This document shows, piece by piece, positions 1 through 6,683 of a DNA stretch of 64,000 nucleotides. Both the position numbers and the translations under genes were made by a program. Numbering within the stretch: the first letter of the stretch is position 1; each line of letters begins with the position of its first letter. The notes under the pieces are model-generated. The model did no database searches. It was given only the letters and a program-made list of their open reading frames with translations, and had not been told where the DNA came from. Origin of the DNA: Pseudanabaena sp. Salubria-1 (GTDB taxonomy: Bacteria > Cyanobacteriota > Cyanobacteriia > Pseudanabaenales > Pseudanabaenaceae). The DNA lies in assembly GCA_023336205.1 (NCBI GenBank), contig JALQCR010000004.1, positions 62,001 through 126,000 of the forward strand. Direction: 5' to 3'.

Positions 1-30
1 TGCATCAACCAACAATCGCCCCTTCACTAG
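1..30. repeat. partial HIP1-type spacer repeat (R0)
   Basis: End of a copy of the spacer repeat described at 4645-6200 (here CAACAATCGCCCCTTCA), in the same orientation as all later copies. It abuts the stop of the ParE-like gene, so the repeat array probably continues left of the window. Confidence 0.6.
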
Positions 31-314
31 AACTGATTTTCAATATCTCTAGACTGATGTAGAATAAGCACAATTTCAATGTAAGTTTCTATTCTTTTGT
101 AGAAGATAATGTATGGCTTAACTGGAAAACTACGCAGTTCTTCAGCAAGCTCTTTTCTGCTTCTGCCCATCTCTGGGAACTGTGCAAGCATAGGAAACTT
201 GTCAAGGACTTTTGCAAGGAATAAATCGGCTGATAGGGAATCGTTTTGAGCAAGATATACCCACATATCCTCAAGGTCACGATCTGCTTGTCGGGATATC
301 TTAAATCGATTCAT
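27..314 (-). CDS. RelE/ParE family toxin
   Basis: A 95-residue protein of the ParE/RelE fold. It starts MNRFKISRQADRDLEDMW, and the central FPEMGRSRKEL and the end ILHQSRDIEN match the usual ParE pattern (helical N-terminus, then PxxGR, then a beta strand with HxxR). ParE homologues poison gyrase and RelE homologues cut ribosomal mRNA; which applies here is not decided. The start overlaps the end of the upstream antitoxin gene by 14 bases, the usual antitoxin-first operon. Family assignment is strong; activity is inferred. Confidence 0.85.
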   Translation of the reverse strand: MNRFKISRQADRDLEDMWVYLAQNDSLSADLFLAKVLDKFPMLAQFPEMGRSRKELAEELRSFPVKPYIIFYKRIETYIEIVLILHQSRDIENQF

Positions 315-663
315 TTTTATGAGCTAAGCGTTTTTGACCACGATTTTTAATGTTTTCTAATAGATTGGGTAATGTGTCTGAATCGTGTTCGGTGTAGTCA
401 CCATTTTTGAGTTGTGCAATTCCAAGGTTAATGTCTTGTTGTAGTGTTGTGAGTTTCAGTGCGCGAAGTTCGGCTTCGGCTTGCTCGGCTCGATCGCATA
501 TTGCTTGAAAGGCATGAGCATCTTGGACAACGACTTCAGCTTTACCGTTAACGGTTAGAACCATAGGCGATTGTGTTGATTTAATGCGTTCAATAAATTC
601 TTTGGCGTTGCGCTTGAAGTCGCTCAGGGAGTGGATATTTTTTAGCTCGATCATAGTTGTCAA
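301..663 (-). CDS. Phd/YefM-type antitoxin with C-terminal extension
   Basis: A 120-residue protein. Residues 5-60 (SDFKRNAKEFIERIKSTQ, then PMVLTVNGKAEVVVQD) are a typical Phd/YefM DNA-binding domain, which in known systems binds the promoter as a dimer while the C-terminus neutralises the toxin. The C-terminal 50 residues are helical and charged. It is the first gene of the pair with the ParE-like toxin at 27-314 and probably autoregulates it. Confidence 0.85.
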   Translation of the reverse strand: MTTMIELKNIHSLSDFKRNAKEFIERIKSTQSPMVLTVNGKAEVVVQDAHAFQAICDRAEQAEAELRALKLTTLQQDINLGIAQLKNGDYTEHDSDTLPNLLENIKNRGQKRLAHKNESI

Positions 664-704
664 AGCACTTAATTCGGATCTAATTTAATGATAACTGATC
701 TTTC

Positions 705-990
705 TTGGCGATCGCAATTTCTATGATTCTTCATAAATATCTATCGCCTGTTTCCCCACATCAAACAGCGATCGCCCCTCAACACCAAACACCCGATCGC
801 CTATTCCCCAAACATCAAACAGCGATCGCCCCTCAACACCCACAAACCCGATCACCTATTCCTCAAATCAACCAGCGAGCGATCGCCCCTCAACACCCAA
901 AACCCGATCGCCTATTCCCACACATCAAACAGCGATCGCCCCTCATCACCCACAAAATCCGATCGCCTAAATCTCAACGTCAAACAGCAA
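705..990. repeat. HIP1 spacer repeat block R1
   Basis: About five units of the repeat alternating CCCGATCGCCTATTCCC and CAGCGATCGCCCCTCA half-units, filling the gap between the ParE/Phd and first BrnTA modules. Orientation is the same as in R2-R6. A 107-codon open frame through it is a product of the repeat, not a gene. Confidence 0.9.
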
Positions 991-1096
991 TGTTATCCCA
1001 AAAAACTAAAAGTAGTTGTAAGATTTAAATATCTAAAAATAGTTGTGAACTGCCGATTAAAATGCTTATGGCTTATAGTCCATGTGGTGAGTTGAT

Positions 1097-1375
1097 ATGA
1101 GTACCACTTTCGAGTGGGATGAGCAAAAAGAGGCTGATAATAAGGCAAAGCATGGCTTAGATTTTGAAACTGCTCAATATGCTTTTTTCGATCCAGACCG
1201 TTTGATTGTCCATGATTCAGAGCATAGTGAAGTGGAGGAACGTTGGTTTTGTATCGGCAAAGTAGATGATCTTGTATTGACAGTGCGTTTTACTTATCGA
1301 GATGGAGTGATTCGGATATTTGGGGCTGCTCAATGGCGTAAATGGAGGAAATTTTATGAACAACACAATTCCTGA
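1097..1375 (+). CDS. brnT: BrnT family toxin
   Basis: A 92-residue BrnT (DUF497) protein. The opening FEWDEQKEADNKAKHGLDFETA, the middle RWFCIGKVDD and the end VIRIFGAAQW are the family landmarks, though the normal 'RxxSaR' near the end is altered to FGAAQWRKW. BrnT is a RelE-fold ribonuclease. The toxin gene comes first and overlaps its antitoxin (start 1356) by 20 bases, the usual BrnTA order. It lies between spacer blocks R1 and R2. Confidence 0.85.
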   Translation: MSTTFEWDEQKEADNKAKHGLDFETAQYAFFDPDRLIVHDSEHSEVEERWFCIGKVDDLVLTVRFTYRDGVIRIFGAAQWRKWRKFYEQHNS

Positions 1376-1589
1376 TCCTGCTAAACCAATTGGTATTGTC
1401 ACTATTGTTAAAGACTTTTTGCCGCCAGTGAATGAGTTAGTTCCGAGGCAAAAAACGGTAATGATTACGATGGAATTTACTCAAGAAAGTATTGAGTTTT
1501 TTAAGCGCGAGGCTATACGCCGTAATTCTTCATATCAAGAAATGATTTCCAATCTTGTAGATGCTTATGCAAAACAGAGTAAGGTATGA
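1356..1589 (+). CDS. brnA: BrnA-like antitoxin (ribbon-helix-helix)
   Basis: About 77 residues from the ATG at 1356, chosen because GGAGG lies at 1344-1348 with seven-base spacing and because earlier in-frame codons lie inside brnT. The C-terminal half (KTVMITMEFTQESIEFFKREA, then SYQEMISNLVDAYAK) looks like a CopG/Arc ribbon-helix-helix, the DNA-binding part of BrnA. It should bind the toxin at 1097-1375 and repress the pair. Confidence 0.8.
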   Translation: MNNTIPDPAKPIGIVTIVKDFLPPVNELVPRQKTVMITMEFTQESIEFFKREAIRRNSSYQEMISNLVDAYAKQSKV

Positions 1590-1597
1590 ATAATTGA

Positions 1598-1772
1598 TTC
1601 TGATCGCCCCTCTCCACCCAAAACCCGATCGCCTAAATCTTCAACATCAAACCGCGATCGCACTCTCAACACCCACAAACCCGATCGCCTATTTCCTCAG
1701 AACCAACCAGCGATCGCCCCTCACCACCAACAAAACCCGATCGCCTATTTCCCCGTCAAACAGCGATTTCTA
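1598..1772. repeat. HIP1 spacer repeat block R2
   Basis: About three units of the roughly 53-bp spacer repeat between the convergent BrnTA and YoeB-like modules. Its right edge runs into the last codons of the YoeB-like gene. Confidence 0.9.
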
Positions 1773-2069
1773 GTAGTGAAAACGGCAAGCGAGAATTCTG
1801 ATTTTATCGTCTAGGACTTCATAAACTAGACGATGTTCTTGATCAATACGGCGCGACCAACAGCCAGACAGATCGTGTTTTAGAGCTTCGGGCTGTCCTG
1901 TACCCTCAAATGGATTACGTTGGACTTCACGAATCAGCTTGATAATTTTTAATGCTTTTTTGCGATCGCTTTCAATCCACCAAGCTAAGTCTTCAAAAGC
2001 ATCTGGATCAAATTCCAAGTTTTTCACAGGCTGCTTCCAAAGAGATTCCATCTTGACGTTTTCTAGCAT
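1770..2069 (-). CDS. Txe/YoeB family toxin
   Basis: A 99-residue YoeB-type RelE-fold toxin. Residues 18-99 (LEFDPDAFEDLAWW, then KIIKLIREVQRNPFEGTGQPEALKHDL, then GCWSRRIDQEHRLVYEV and the end ACRFHY) carry the family's NPF-G-G-PE-LK, W-R-I-EHRLVY and terminal HY landmarks; the last His is the usual catalytic residue. YoeB cuts mRNA at the ribosome. It overlaps its antitoxin by 62 bases. Confidence 0.9.
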   Translation of the reverse strand: MLENVKMESLWKQPVKNLEFDPDAFEDLAWWIESDRKKALKIIKLIREVQRNPFEGTGQPEALKHDLSGCWSRRIDQEHRLVYEVLDDKIRILACRFHY

Positions 2070-2214
2070 TAAGCAGTCTGTTTTTCATGGCTGGACTACT
2101 AAGCAAATAGGTAGTTTCTCTTTCTGCCATTAGTTCTTGCCAAAAGGCGATAGGGACAACTACCGATACTGTTTGTCCTTCTGAATCACAGATGTATTGT
2201 AATGCGTTAGTCAT
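2008..2214 (-). CDS. antitoxin paired with YoeB-like toxin
   Basis: About 68 residues from the ATG at 2214; an in-frame TTG three codons earlier is less likely. The start MTNALQYICDSEGQTVSVVVPIAFW followed by a short helical tail (SSPAMKNRLLNARKRQDGISLE) resembles small cyanobacterial YoeB antitoxins. It is first in the operon and overlaps the toxin. The call rests mainly on position and size. Confidence 0.75.
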   Translation of the reverse strand: MTNALQYICDSEGQTVSVVVPIAFWQELMAERETTYLLSSPAMKNRLLNARKRQDGISLEAACEKLGI

Positions 2215-2249
2215 AGCAATCAATATAACTTGCTGTATTAATCATAATT

Positions 2250-2392
2250 ATACCTGATCGCCCAATCACCCCCCCCCACCCCGATCGCCTATTCCCACAT
2301 CAAACAATGATCGCTCCCTCAACACCCAAACCCCGATCGCCTAATCTCTCAACACCAAACAGCGATCGCCTAATCTCAATCTGATATCTAAA
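2250..2392. repeat. HIP1 spacer repeat block R3
   Basis: About two and a half units of the spacer repeat, starting with a C-rich run, between the YoeB and MazEF modules whose antitoxin genes diverge from here. Confidence 0.85.
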
Positions 2393-2435
2393 TTTACATC
2401 CTACGGAATACAATTAAGTTAGTAACTTTCAAGTC

Positions 2436-2642
2436 ATGGATATGCTAAAAACTCTTTGGGCTACCGTTCAAAAAGGAAAAATTGAGTTATTAGAGGCTTC
2501 AAACCTAGCAGAAGGTACAAAGGTATTAGTAACTGTGCTTTCTGAAGACTATGAGTCTGAGTTTTGGCTTCGGGCGAGTCAGACATCTCTTGATGCAGTT
2601 TGGGATAATACTGAGGATGATATCTATGCCGAATTACTCTAA
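2436..2642 (+). CDS. MazE-like antitoxin
   Basis: A 68-residue protein (MDMLKTLWATVQKGKIELLE, then AEGTKVLVTVLSEDYESEFWLRAS, then LDAVWDNTEDDIYAEL). The 'V-GKIEL-EG-V-VTVL' strand pattern followed by an acidic 'sLd.vWdN.EDD.Ya' tail is typical of antitoxins encoded before cyanobacterial MazF/PemK genes. It overlaps the next gene by 17 bases. Confidence 0.75.
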   Translation: MDMLKTLWATVQKGKIELLEASNLAEGTKVLVTVLSEDYESEFWLRASQTSLDAVWDNTEDDIYAELL

Positions 2643-2955
2643 AAATATCGTTATTTTAGTTAGATATCCATTCTCAGATCTGTCTAATGCGAAGGTTCGT
2701 CCTGCTGTAATCGTCAATGCACCACATAGCACTCAAGACATTCTAATTGTGCCATTAACCTGCAAAACAGGCTCTTTGCTTGATGGAGAGTTTGTTCTTT
2801 CTGACTGGGCGGCGGCAGGACTTAATGTTGTTACAGCAGTTAAGCGTGGTATCTATACTGTAAATAGAAGTTTAGTTATTAAGACTGTTGGGAAGTTGGC
2901 TGAAGTTGATATTGAGAAACTTGAGGAATCTTTGAGAACTTGGCTAGGTTTATAA
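2626..2955 (+). CDS. mazF: MazF/PemK family mRNA interferase
   Basis: 109 residues from the ATG at 2626 (MPNYSKNIVILVRYPFSD); an earlier in-frame ATG would add 25 residues that read like shadow sequence of the antitoxin. KVRPAVIV, DILIVPLTCK and the final strand region are MazF/PemK landmarks. MazF is a sequence-specific endoribonuclease. The gene overlaps its antitoxin and is followed at once by spacer block R4. Confidence 0.88.
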   Translation: MPNYSKNIVILVRYPFSDLSNAKVRPAVIVNAPHSTQDILIVPLTCKTGSLLDGEFVLSDWAAAGLNVVTAVKRGIYTVNRSLVIKTVGKLAEVDIEKLEESLRTWLGL

Positions 2956-2957
2956 TT

Positions 2958-3290
2958 ACAACCCGATCGCCTATTCCTCAAATCAAACAGCGATCGCCCC
3001 TCAACACCCACAAAACCCGATCGCCTTTTCCCTCAAATCAACCAGCGATCGCTCCTTCACCACCCACAAAACCCGATCGCCTATTCCTCCAAATCAACCA
3101 GCGATCGCCCCTTCATCACCCACCAAACCTGATCGCCTATTCACCCATCTCAAACAGCGATCGCCCCTAAGCACCCATAAAATCCGATCGCCTATTCACC
3201 CATCTCAAACAGCGATCGCCCCTAAGCACCCATAAAATCCGATCGCCTATTCACCCATCTCAAACAGCGATCGCCATATTCTAAATGCTA
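2958..3290. repeat. HIP1 spacer repeat block R4 with exact tandem units
   Basis: About six units of the spacer repeat. The last three (about 3120-3285) are near-identical 55-bp copies (CCTATTCACCCATCTCAAAC repeats exactly), so the block has expanded recently by tandem duplication. Confidence 0.9.
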
Positions 3291-3343
3291 AACTTTATTC
3301 TCAAGAGACGAGTGATTTAAGGTATGTATAATAAAAGTTATAT

Positions 3344-3613
3344 ATGAAATTCATATGGAATGAAGTTAAAAGACAAAGCAACCTAAAAAAGCACGCTATC
3401 GATTTTGTGAATGCTGAAAAAGTCTTTACAGGCTCAACATTCACGTTTGAAGATAACCGTGAAAACTATGGGGAACAGCGTTGGGTAACGATTGGACTCT
3501 TAGGCATGAAAGTTGTTGTTATCGTACATACTGAAACCGAAGACGAAATCCGTATTATTTCCATGCGTGAGGCAAACAAAAATGAACAACTTCTCTTCTT
3601 CAGAAACCTCTAA
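3344..3613 (+). CDS. brnT: BrnT family toxin (second copy)
   Basis: An 89-residue BrnT. FIWNEVKRQSNLKKHAIDF matches the 'WD..K...N..KHgi.F' start and EDEIRIISMREANKNE matches the 'RiISaR.a...E' end better than the copy at 1097. Family ribonuclease fold. It overlaps its antitoxin by 32 bases. It is not a recent duplicate of 1097-1375: the proteins share only family motifs. Confidence 0.9.
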   Translation: MKFIWNEVKRQSNLKKHAIDFVNAEKVFTGSTFTFEDNRENYGEQRWVTIGLLGMKVVVIVHTETEDEIRIISMREANKNEQLLFFRNL

Positions 3614-3839
3614 TGATCGTGATGAATATTCCGAAGTAACACAATCAGATTTAGATCGGGCAAAGTTTCGTATTGCACTTAAACCTATGCAACGCAAGCA
3701 AAGTATTACTATTTCTTTAGATGCTAATCTTATTGAGTACTTCAAATTGAAGGCGGGAGAAGTTGGCTATCAAAATCTGATTAATGAAATTTTACGCCAA
3801 GCGAAGGAGGAGGAAGAATCGAGAAAAGTTTTACAATAA
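3582..3839 (+). CDS. brnA: BrnA-like antitoxin (second copy)
   Basis: About 85 residues from the ATG at 3582 (MNNFSSSETSNDRDEYSEV). The C-terminal QSITISLDANLIEYFKLKA followed by GYQNLINEILRQA is a ribbon-helix-helix DNA-binding domain. Partner and likely autoregulator of the BrnT gene it overlaps. Confidence 0.85.
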   Translation: MNNFSSSETSNDRDEYSEVTQSDLDRAKFRIALKPMQRKQSITISLDANLIEYFKLKAGEVGYQNLINEILRQAKEEEESRKVLQ

Positions 3840-3857
3840 ATTATTAAATCAAAGCAT

Positions 3858-3995
3858 GATCGCCCCTCACTACCCCAAACCCGATCGCCTATTTCCTCAA
3901 ATCAAACAGCGATCGCCCCTTCATCACCCAACACCCGATCGCCTACTACCCACACCAAACAGCGATCGCCCCTTACTAAAAGCAAACCCTGATCG
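3858..3995. repeat. HIP1 spacer repeat block R5
   Basis: About two and a half units of the spacer repeat between the second BrnTA and the DUF433/DUF5615 module. Confidence 0.9.
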
Positions 3996-4045
3996 AGTGT
4001 CTATGCTTTTGTTTTATAATGAAATAGGTTATATCGTGCAATGTA

Positions 4046-4282
4046 ATGACACTAAATAACTTATTGGAAATGAAAGGGATTATTCATCGCGATCCCGATA
4101 TTATGAGTGGAGTTCCAGTTTTTAAGGGAACGAGGGTTCCTTTGCAGACTTTTTTTGACTATCTTGAAGGTGAGGGAGGTTTAGCAGAATTTATTGATGA
4201 TTTTCCCTATCTAAAATCACAAGTCATGAGGGTTTTGGAAAGTGCTGCCAAATTATTAATTGCTCAGGAACGCGCTGCTTGA
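4046..4282 (+). CDS. DUF433 family antitoxin
   Basis: A 78-residue DUF433 protein: IHRDPDIMSGVPVFKGTRVPLQTFFDYLEGE, followed by IDDFPYLKSQVMRVLESA, contains the 'G.PvfkGTRVpv..l..yle.G..l.efl.dfP.l' signature. DUF433 proteins have a winged-helix-like fold and pair with DUF5615 PIN-like proteins. An internal ATG at 4070 is an alternative start. Its stop overlaps the next start (TGATG). Confidence 0.85.
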   Translation: MTLNNLLEMKGIIHRDPDIMSGVPVFKGTRVPLQTFFDYLEGEGGLAEFIDDFPYLKSQVMRVLESAAKLLIAQERAA

Positions 4283-4629
4283 TGATTATATTATTGGATG
4301 AAAATCTTCTGAGTAGAAAACTCAAGCAGTCTTTTCTATCTAGAGGTCATGAAGTTTACAATGTTGATGATATGGGATGGCGTGGGTTTAAGGATAGTGA
4401 AATTCTTCGCTTAGCTGAGAATCATCCCTTTGATGCTTTTATTACTGCGGACAAGAACTTGCGTTATCAGCAAAATTTAGTGGGGAAGAATTTGAGAATT
4501 GTCGTTTTGGATGCTCGTAGTACTAGACCTGATTATTTACTGCCGTTGATGGAACGAATAAGTGAAGTGATTGCATCTTTGCCAGCAGGAGTTGTCATAT
4601 CAATCAATGACTCTTGTGAGTTTATATAA
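4282..4629 (+). CDS. DUF5615 PIN-like toxin
   Basis: About 115 residues (MIILLDENLLSRKLKQSFLSRGHEV, then DSEILRLAENHPFDAFITADKNL). LLDEN, the DxEIL helix and TADKNL place the acidic residues expected of the PIN-like nuclease fold of DUF5615. Translationally coupled to the DUF433 gene. Presumed ribonuclease toxin; substrate unknown. Confidence 0.85.
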   Translation: MIILLDENLLSRKLKQSFLSRGHEVYNVDDMGWRGFKDSEILRLAENHPFDAFITADKNLRYQQNLVGKNLRIVVLDARSTRPDYLLPLMERISEVIASLPAGVVISINDSCEFI

Positions 4630-4644
4630 GTTTATCTTGCTTCT

Positions 4645-6200
4645 TAATCAGCTATCGCCCCAACACCCGATCGCCTATCTCCTGACACCAAACAGCGATC
4701 GCCCCTCAACACCCAAAACCCGATCGCCTATTTCCCCATCAAACAACGATCGCACCCTCAATACCCACAAACCCGATCGCCTATTCCCTCCAATCAAATA
4801 GCGATCGCCCCCACACCACCCAAAACCGATCGCCTTTTCCCTCAAACCCAAACAGCGATCGCCCCTCACCCCCACAAACCCGATCGCCTAAATCTCCACA
4901 TCAAATAGCAATCGCCCCTCAACACCCATAAAACCCGATCGCCTAATCTCTCAAACCAAACAGCAATCGCCTCTCACCATCCAAAACCCGATCGCCTAAA
5001 TCTCAAAATCAACCAGCGATCACCCTCTCAACACCCAACACCCGATCGCCTAAATCTCAAAATCAAACAGCGATCGCCCCTCATCACCCAAAACCCGATC
5101 GCCTATTCCCCCAAATCAAACTGCGATCGCCTCTCATCACCCACAAACCCGATCGCCTATTTCCCACATCAAACAGCGATCGCCCCTCGACAACAATAAA
5201 ACCCGATCGCCTTTTCCCCAAATCAAACTGCGATCGCCCCTCACAACCCATAAACCCCGATTGCCTATTTCCCACACCAAACAGCGATCGCCCCTCCTCA
5301 CTCATAAACCCGATCGCCTACTCCTCAAATTAAACAACGATCGCCCTCTCACCACCCACAAACCCGATCGCCTTTTCCCTCAAATCAAACAACGATCGCC
5401 CCTCAACACCCACAAAACCCGATCGCCTAAATCTCAAAATCAAACAGCGCTCGCACCCTCATCACCCACAAAACCCGATCGCCTATTCCCTCAAATCAAC
5501 CAGCGATCGCCCCTCACCAACCCTAAACCCGATCGCCTATTCCCTCAAATCAAACAGTGATCGCACCCACATCACCCACAAAACCCGATCGCCTAAATCT
5601 CAAATCAAACAGCGATCGCCCCTCATCACCCAAACCCCGATCGCCTATTTCCCCACATCAAACAGCGATCGCCCCTCAACACCCACAAAACCCGATCGCC
5701 TATTTTCCCACCAAACAGCGATCGCCCCCACACCACCCAAAACCCGATCGCCTATTCCCCCAACATCAAAAAGCGATCGCCCTCCTCACCAACCATAACC
5801 TGATCCACTACTCCCAAAATCTAACAGCGATCGCACCCTCACCACCCAAAACCCGATCGCCTAATCTCTCAAATCAAACAGCGATCGCCACTCATCACCC
5901 ACAAACCCGATCGCCTATTTCCCTCAAATCAAACAGCGATCGCCCCTCACCACCCAAAACCCGATCGCCTAAATTTCAAAATCAAACAGCGATCGCCTAT
6001 TTCCCACATCAAACAGCGATCGCCCCTCACCCCCCATAAACCCGATCGCCTATTCCCCACAACAAACAGCGATCGATCGCCCCTCACCACCCACAAAACC
6101 CGATCGCCTATTCCTTCAAATCAAACAGCGATCGCCCCTCACCACCAGAAACTTGATCGCCTATTTCTTTCAAAATCAAACAGCGATTGTCTCTCTCAAA
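4645..6200. repeat. large HIP1 tandem array R6 (about 30 units)
   Basis: About 30 degenerate tandem units of roughly 50-56 bp. Each has two conserved half-units: CCCGATCGCCTATTYCC then CAAATCAAA, and CAGCGATCGCCCCTCA then CACCCACAAAA. Both contain GATC and the second usually the full HIP1 octamer. Outside these cores the + strand is almost free of G. Spacing varies too much for a CRISPR and the half-units are unequal. Several open frames up to 160 codons cross it in both directions, but all are translations of the repeat. No promoter or gene was recognised inside. Confidence 0.92.
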
Positions 6201-6303
6201 ACTCCGAGTAGTAATGCTAAGTAATATCAAGGAATCATTGAAGTTTATCAAGAAATTGCTAGAATCTTCTCCAAGATAATAAAGCTTTAACACAGGATTA
6301 AAT

Positions 6304-6672
6304 ATGGTTACTCTAACAATTAGCTTTACTGATCAAGAGCTAACATCTGAAGAACGTGATGAAGAAGTAGTTCGATTACTAGAAGAATTGAGTGATCGCA
6401 GTGAAATCGGAGCAGTAGACCGTGTGCGAGATCCACATCCACCAGAGGGAAATAAGAGTATTGGGGGCTTCCTAGTGGGAATGTTCACGGCTGAAGTAAA
6501 TGCAGCAAATGCGAAAAAGATTTTGGGCTTTTTAGGGGATCGTTTGGTTAATAAGCCAATTTCTCTTAAGTTAGAGGACACTGACAAAGGTAAAAAGCTT
6601 GAGTTGATAGCTAATAGCCAAGAAGAGTTAATAGTTGCTATGCAGCAAGCTAAAGAATTTTTTGGAAATTAG
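6304..6672 (+). CDS. EACC1-like effector-associated protein
   Basis: A 122-residue protein: an N-terminal strand (VTLTISFTD), a helix (EEVVRLLEELSD), a DRVRDPHPPEGNKSIGG linker, a long helix (VNAANAKKILGFLGDRL) and a final strand pair and helix (SLKLEDTDKGKKLELIANS). This layout, with the PPxG turn, matches the 'effector-associated constant component' EACC1 that precedes caspase, trypsin or similar effectors in bacterial conflict systems. It ends 11 bases before the caspase gene, and AGGA precedes its ATG. Assignment is by pattern memory, not search; the role (sensing or triggering the effector) is inferred. Confidence 0.65.
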   Translation: MVTLTISFTDQELTSEERDEEVVRLLEELSDRSEIGAVDRVRDPHPPEGNKSIGGFLVGMFTAEVNAANAKKILGFLGDRLVNKPISLKLEDTDKGKKLELIANSQEELIVAMQQAKEFFGN

Positions 6673-6683
6673 GTCTTGTAGAT

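Noticed and set aside
705..1028. 107-codon frame and similar frames at 2940-3170, 4571-4875, 5084-5305, 5261-5560 and 5557-6039
   Set aside because: All are translations of the HIP1 spacer repeat (Pro/Arg/Ser-rich peptides repeating PDRLFP). No ribosome-binding sites and no family likeness.
4645..6200. CRISPR array
   Set aside because: The repeated part is interspersed and degenerate, there are no unique spacers of constant length and no cas genes nearby.
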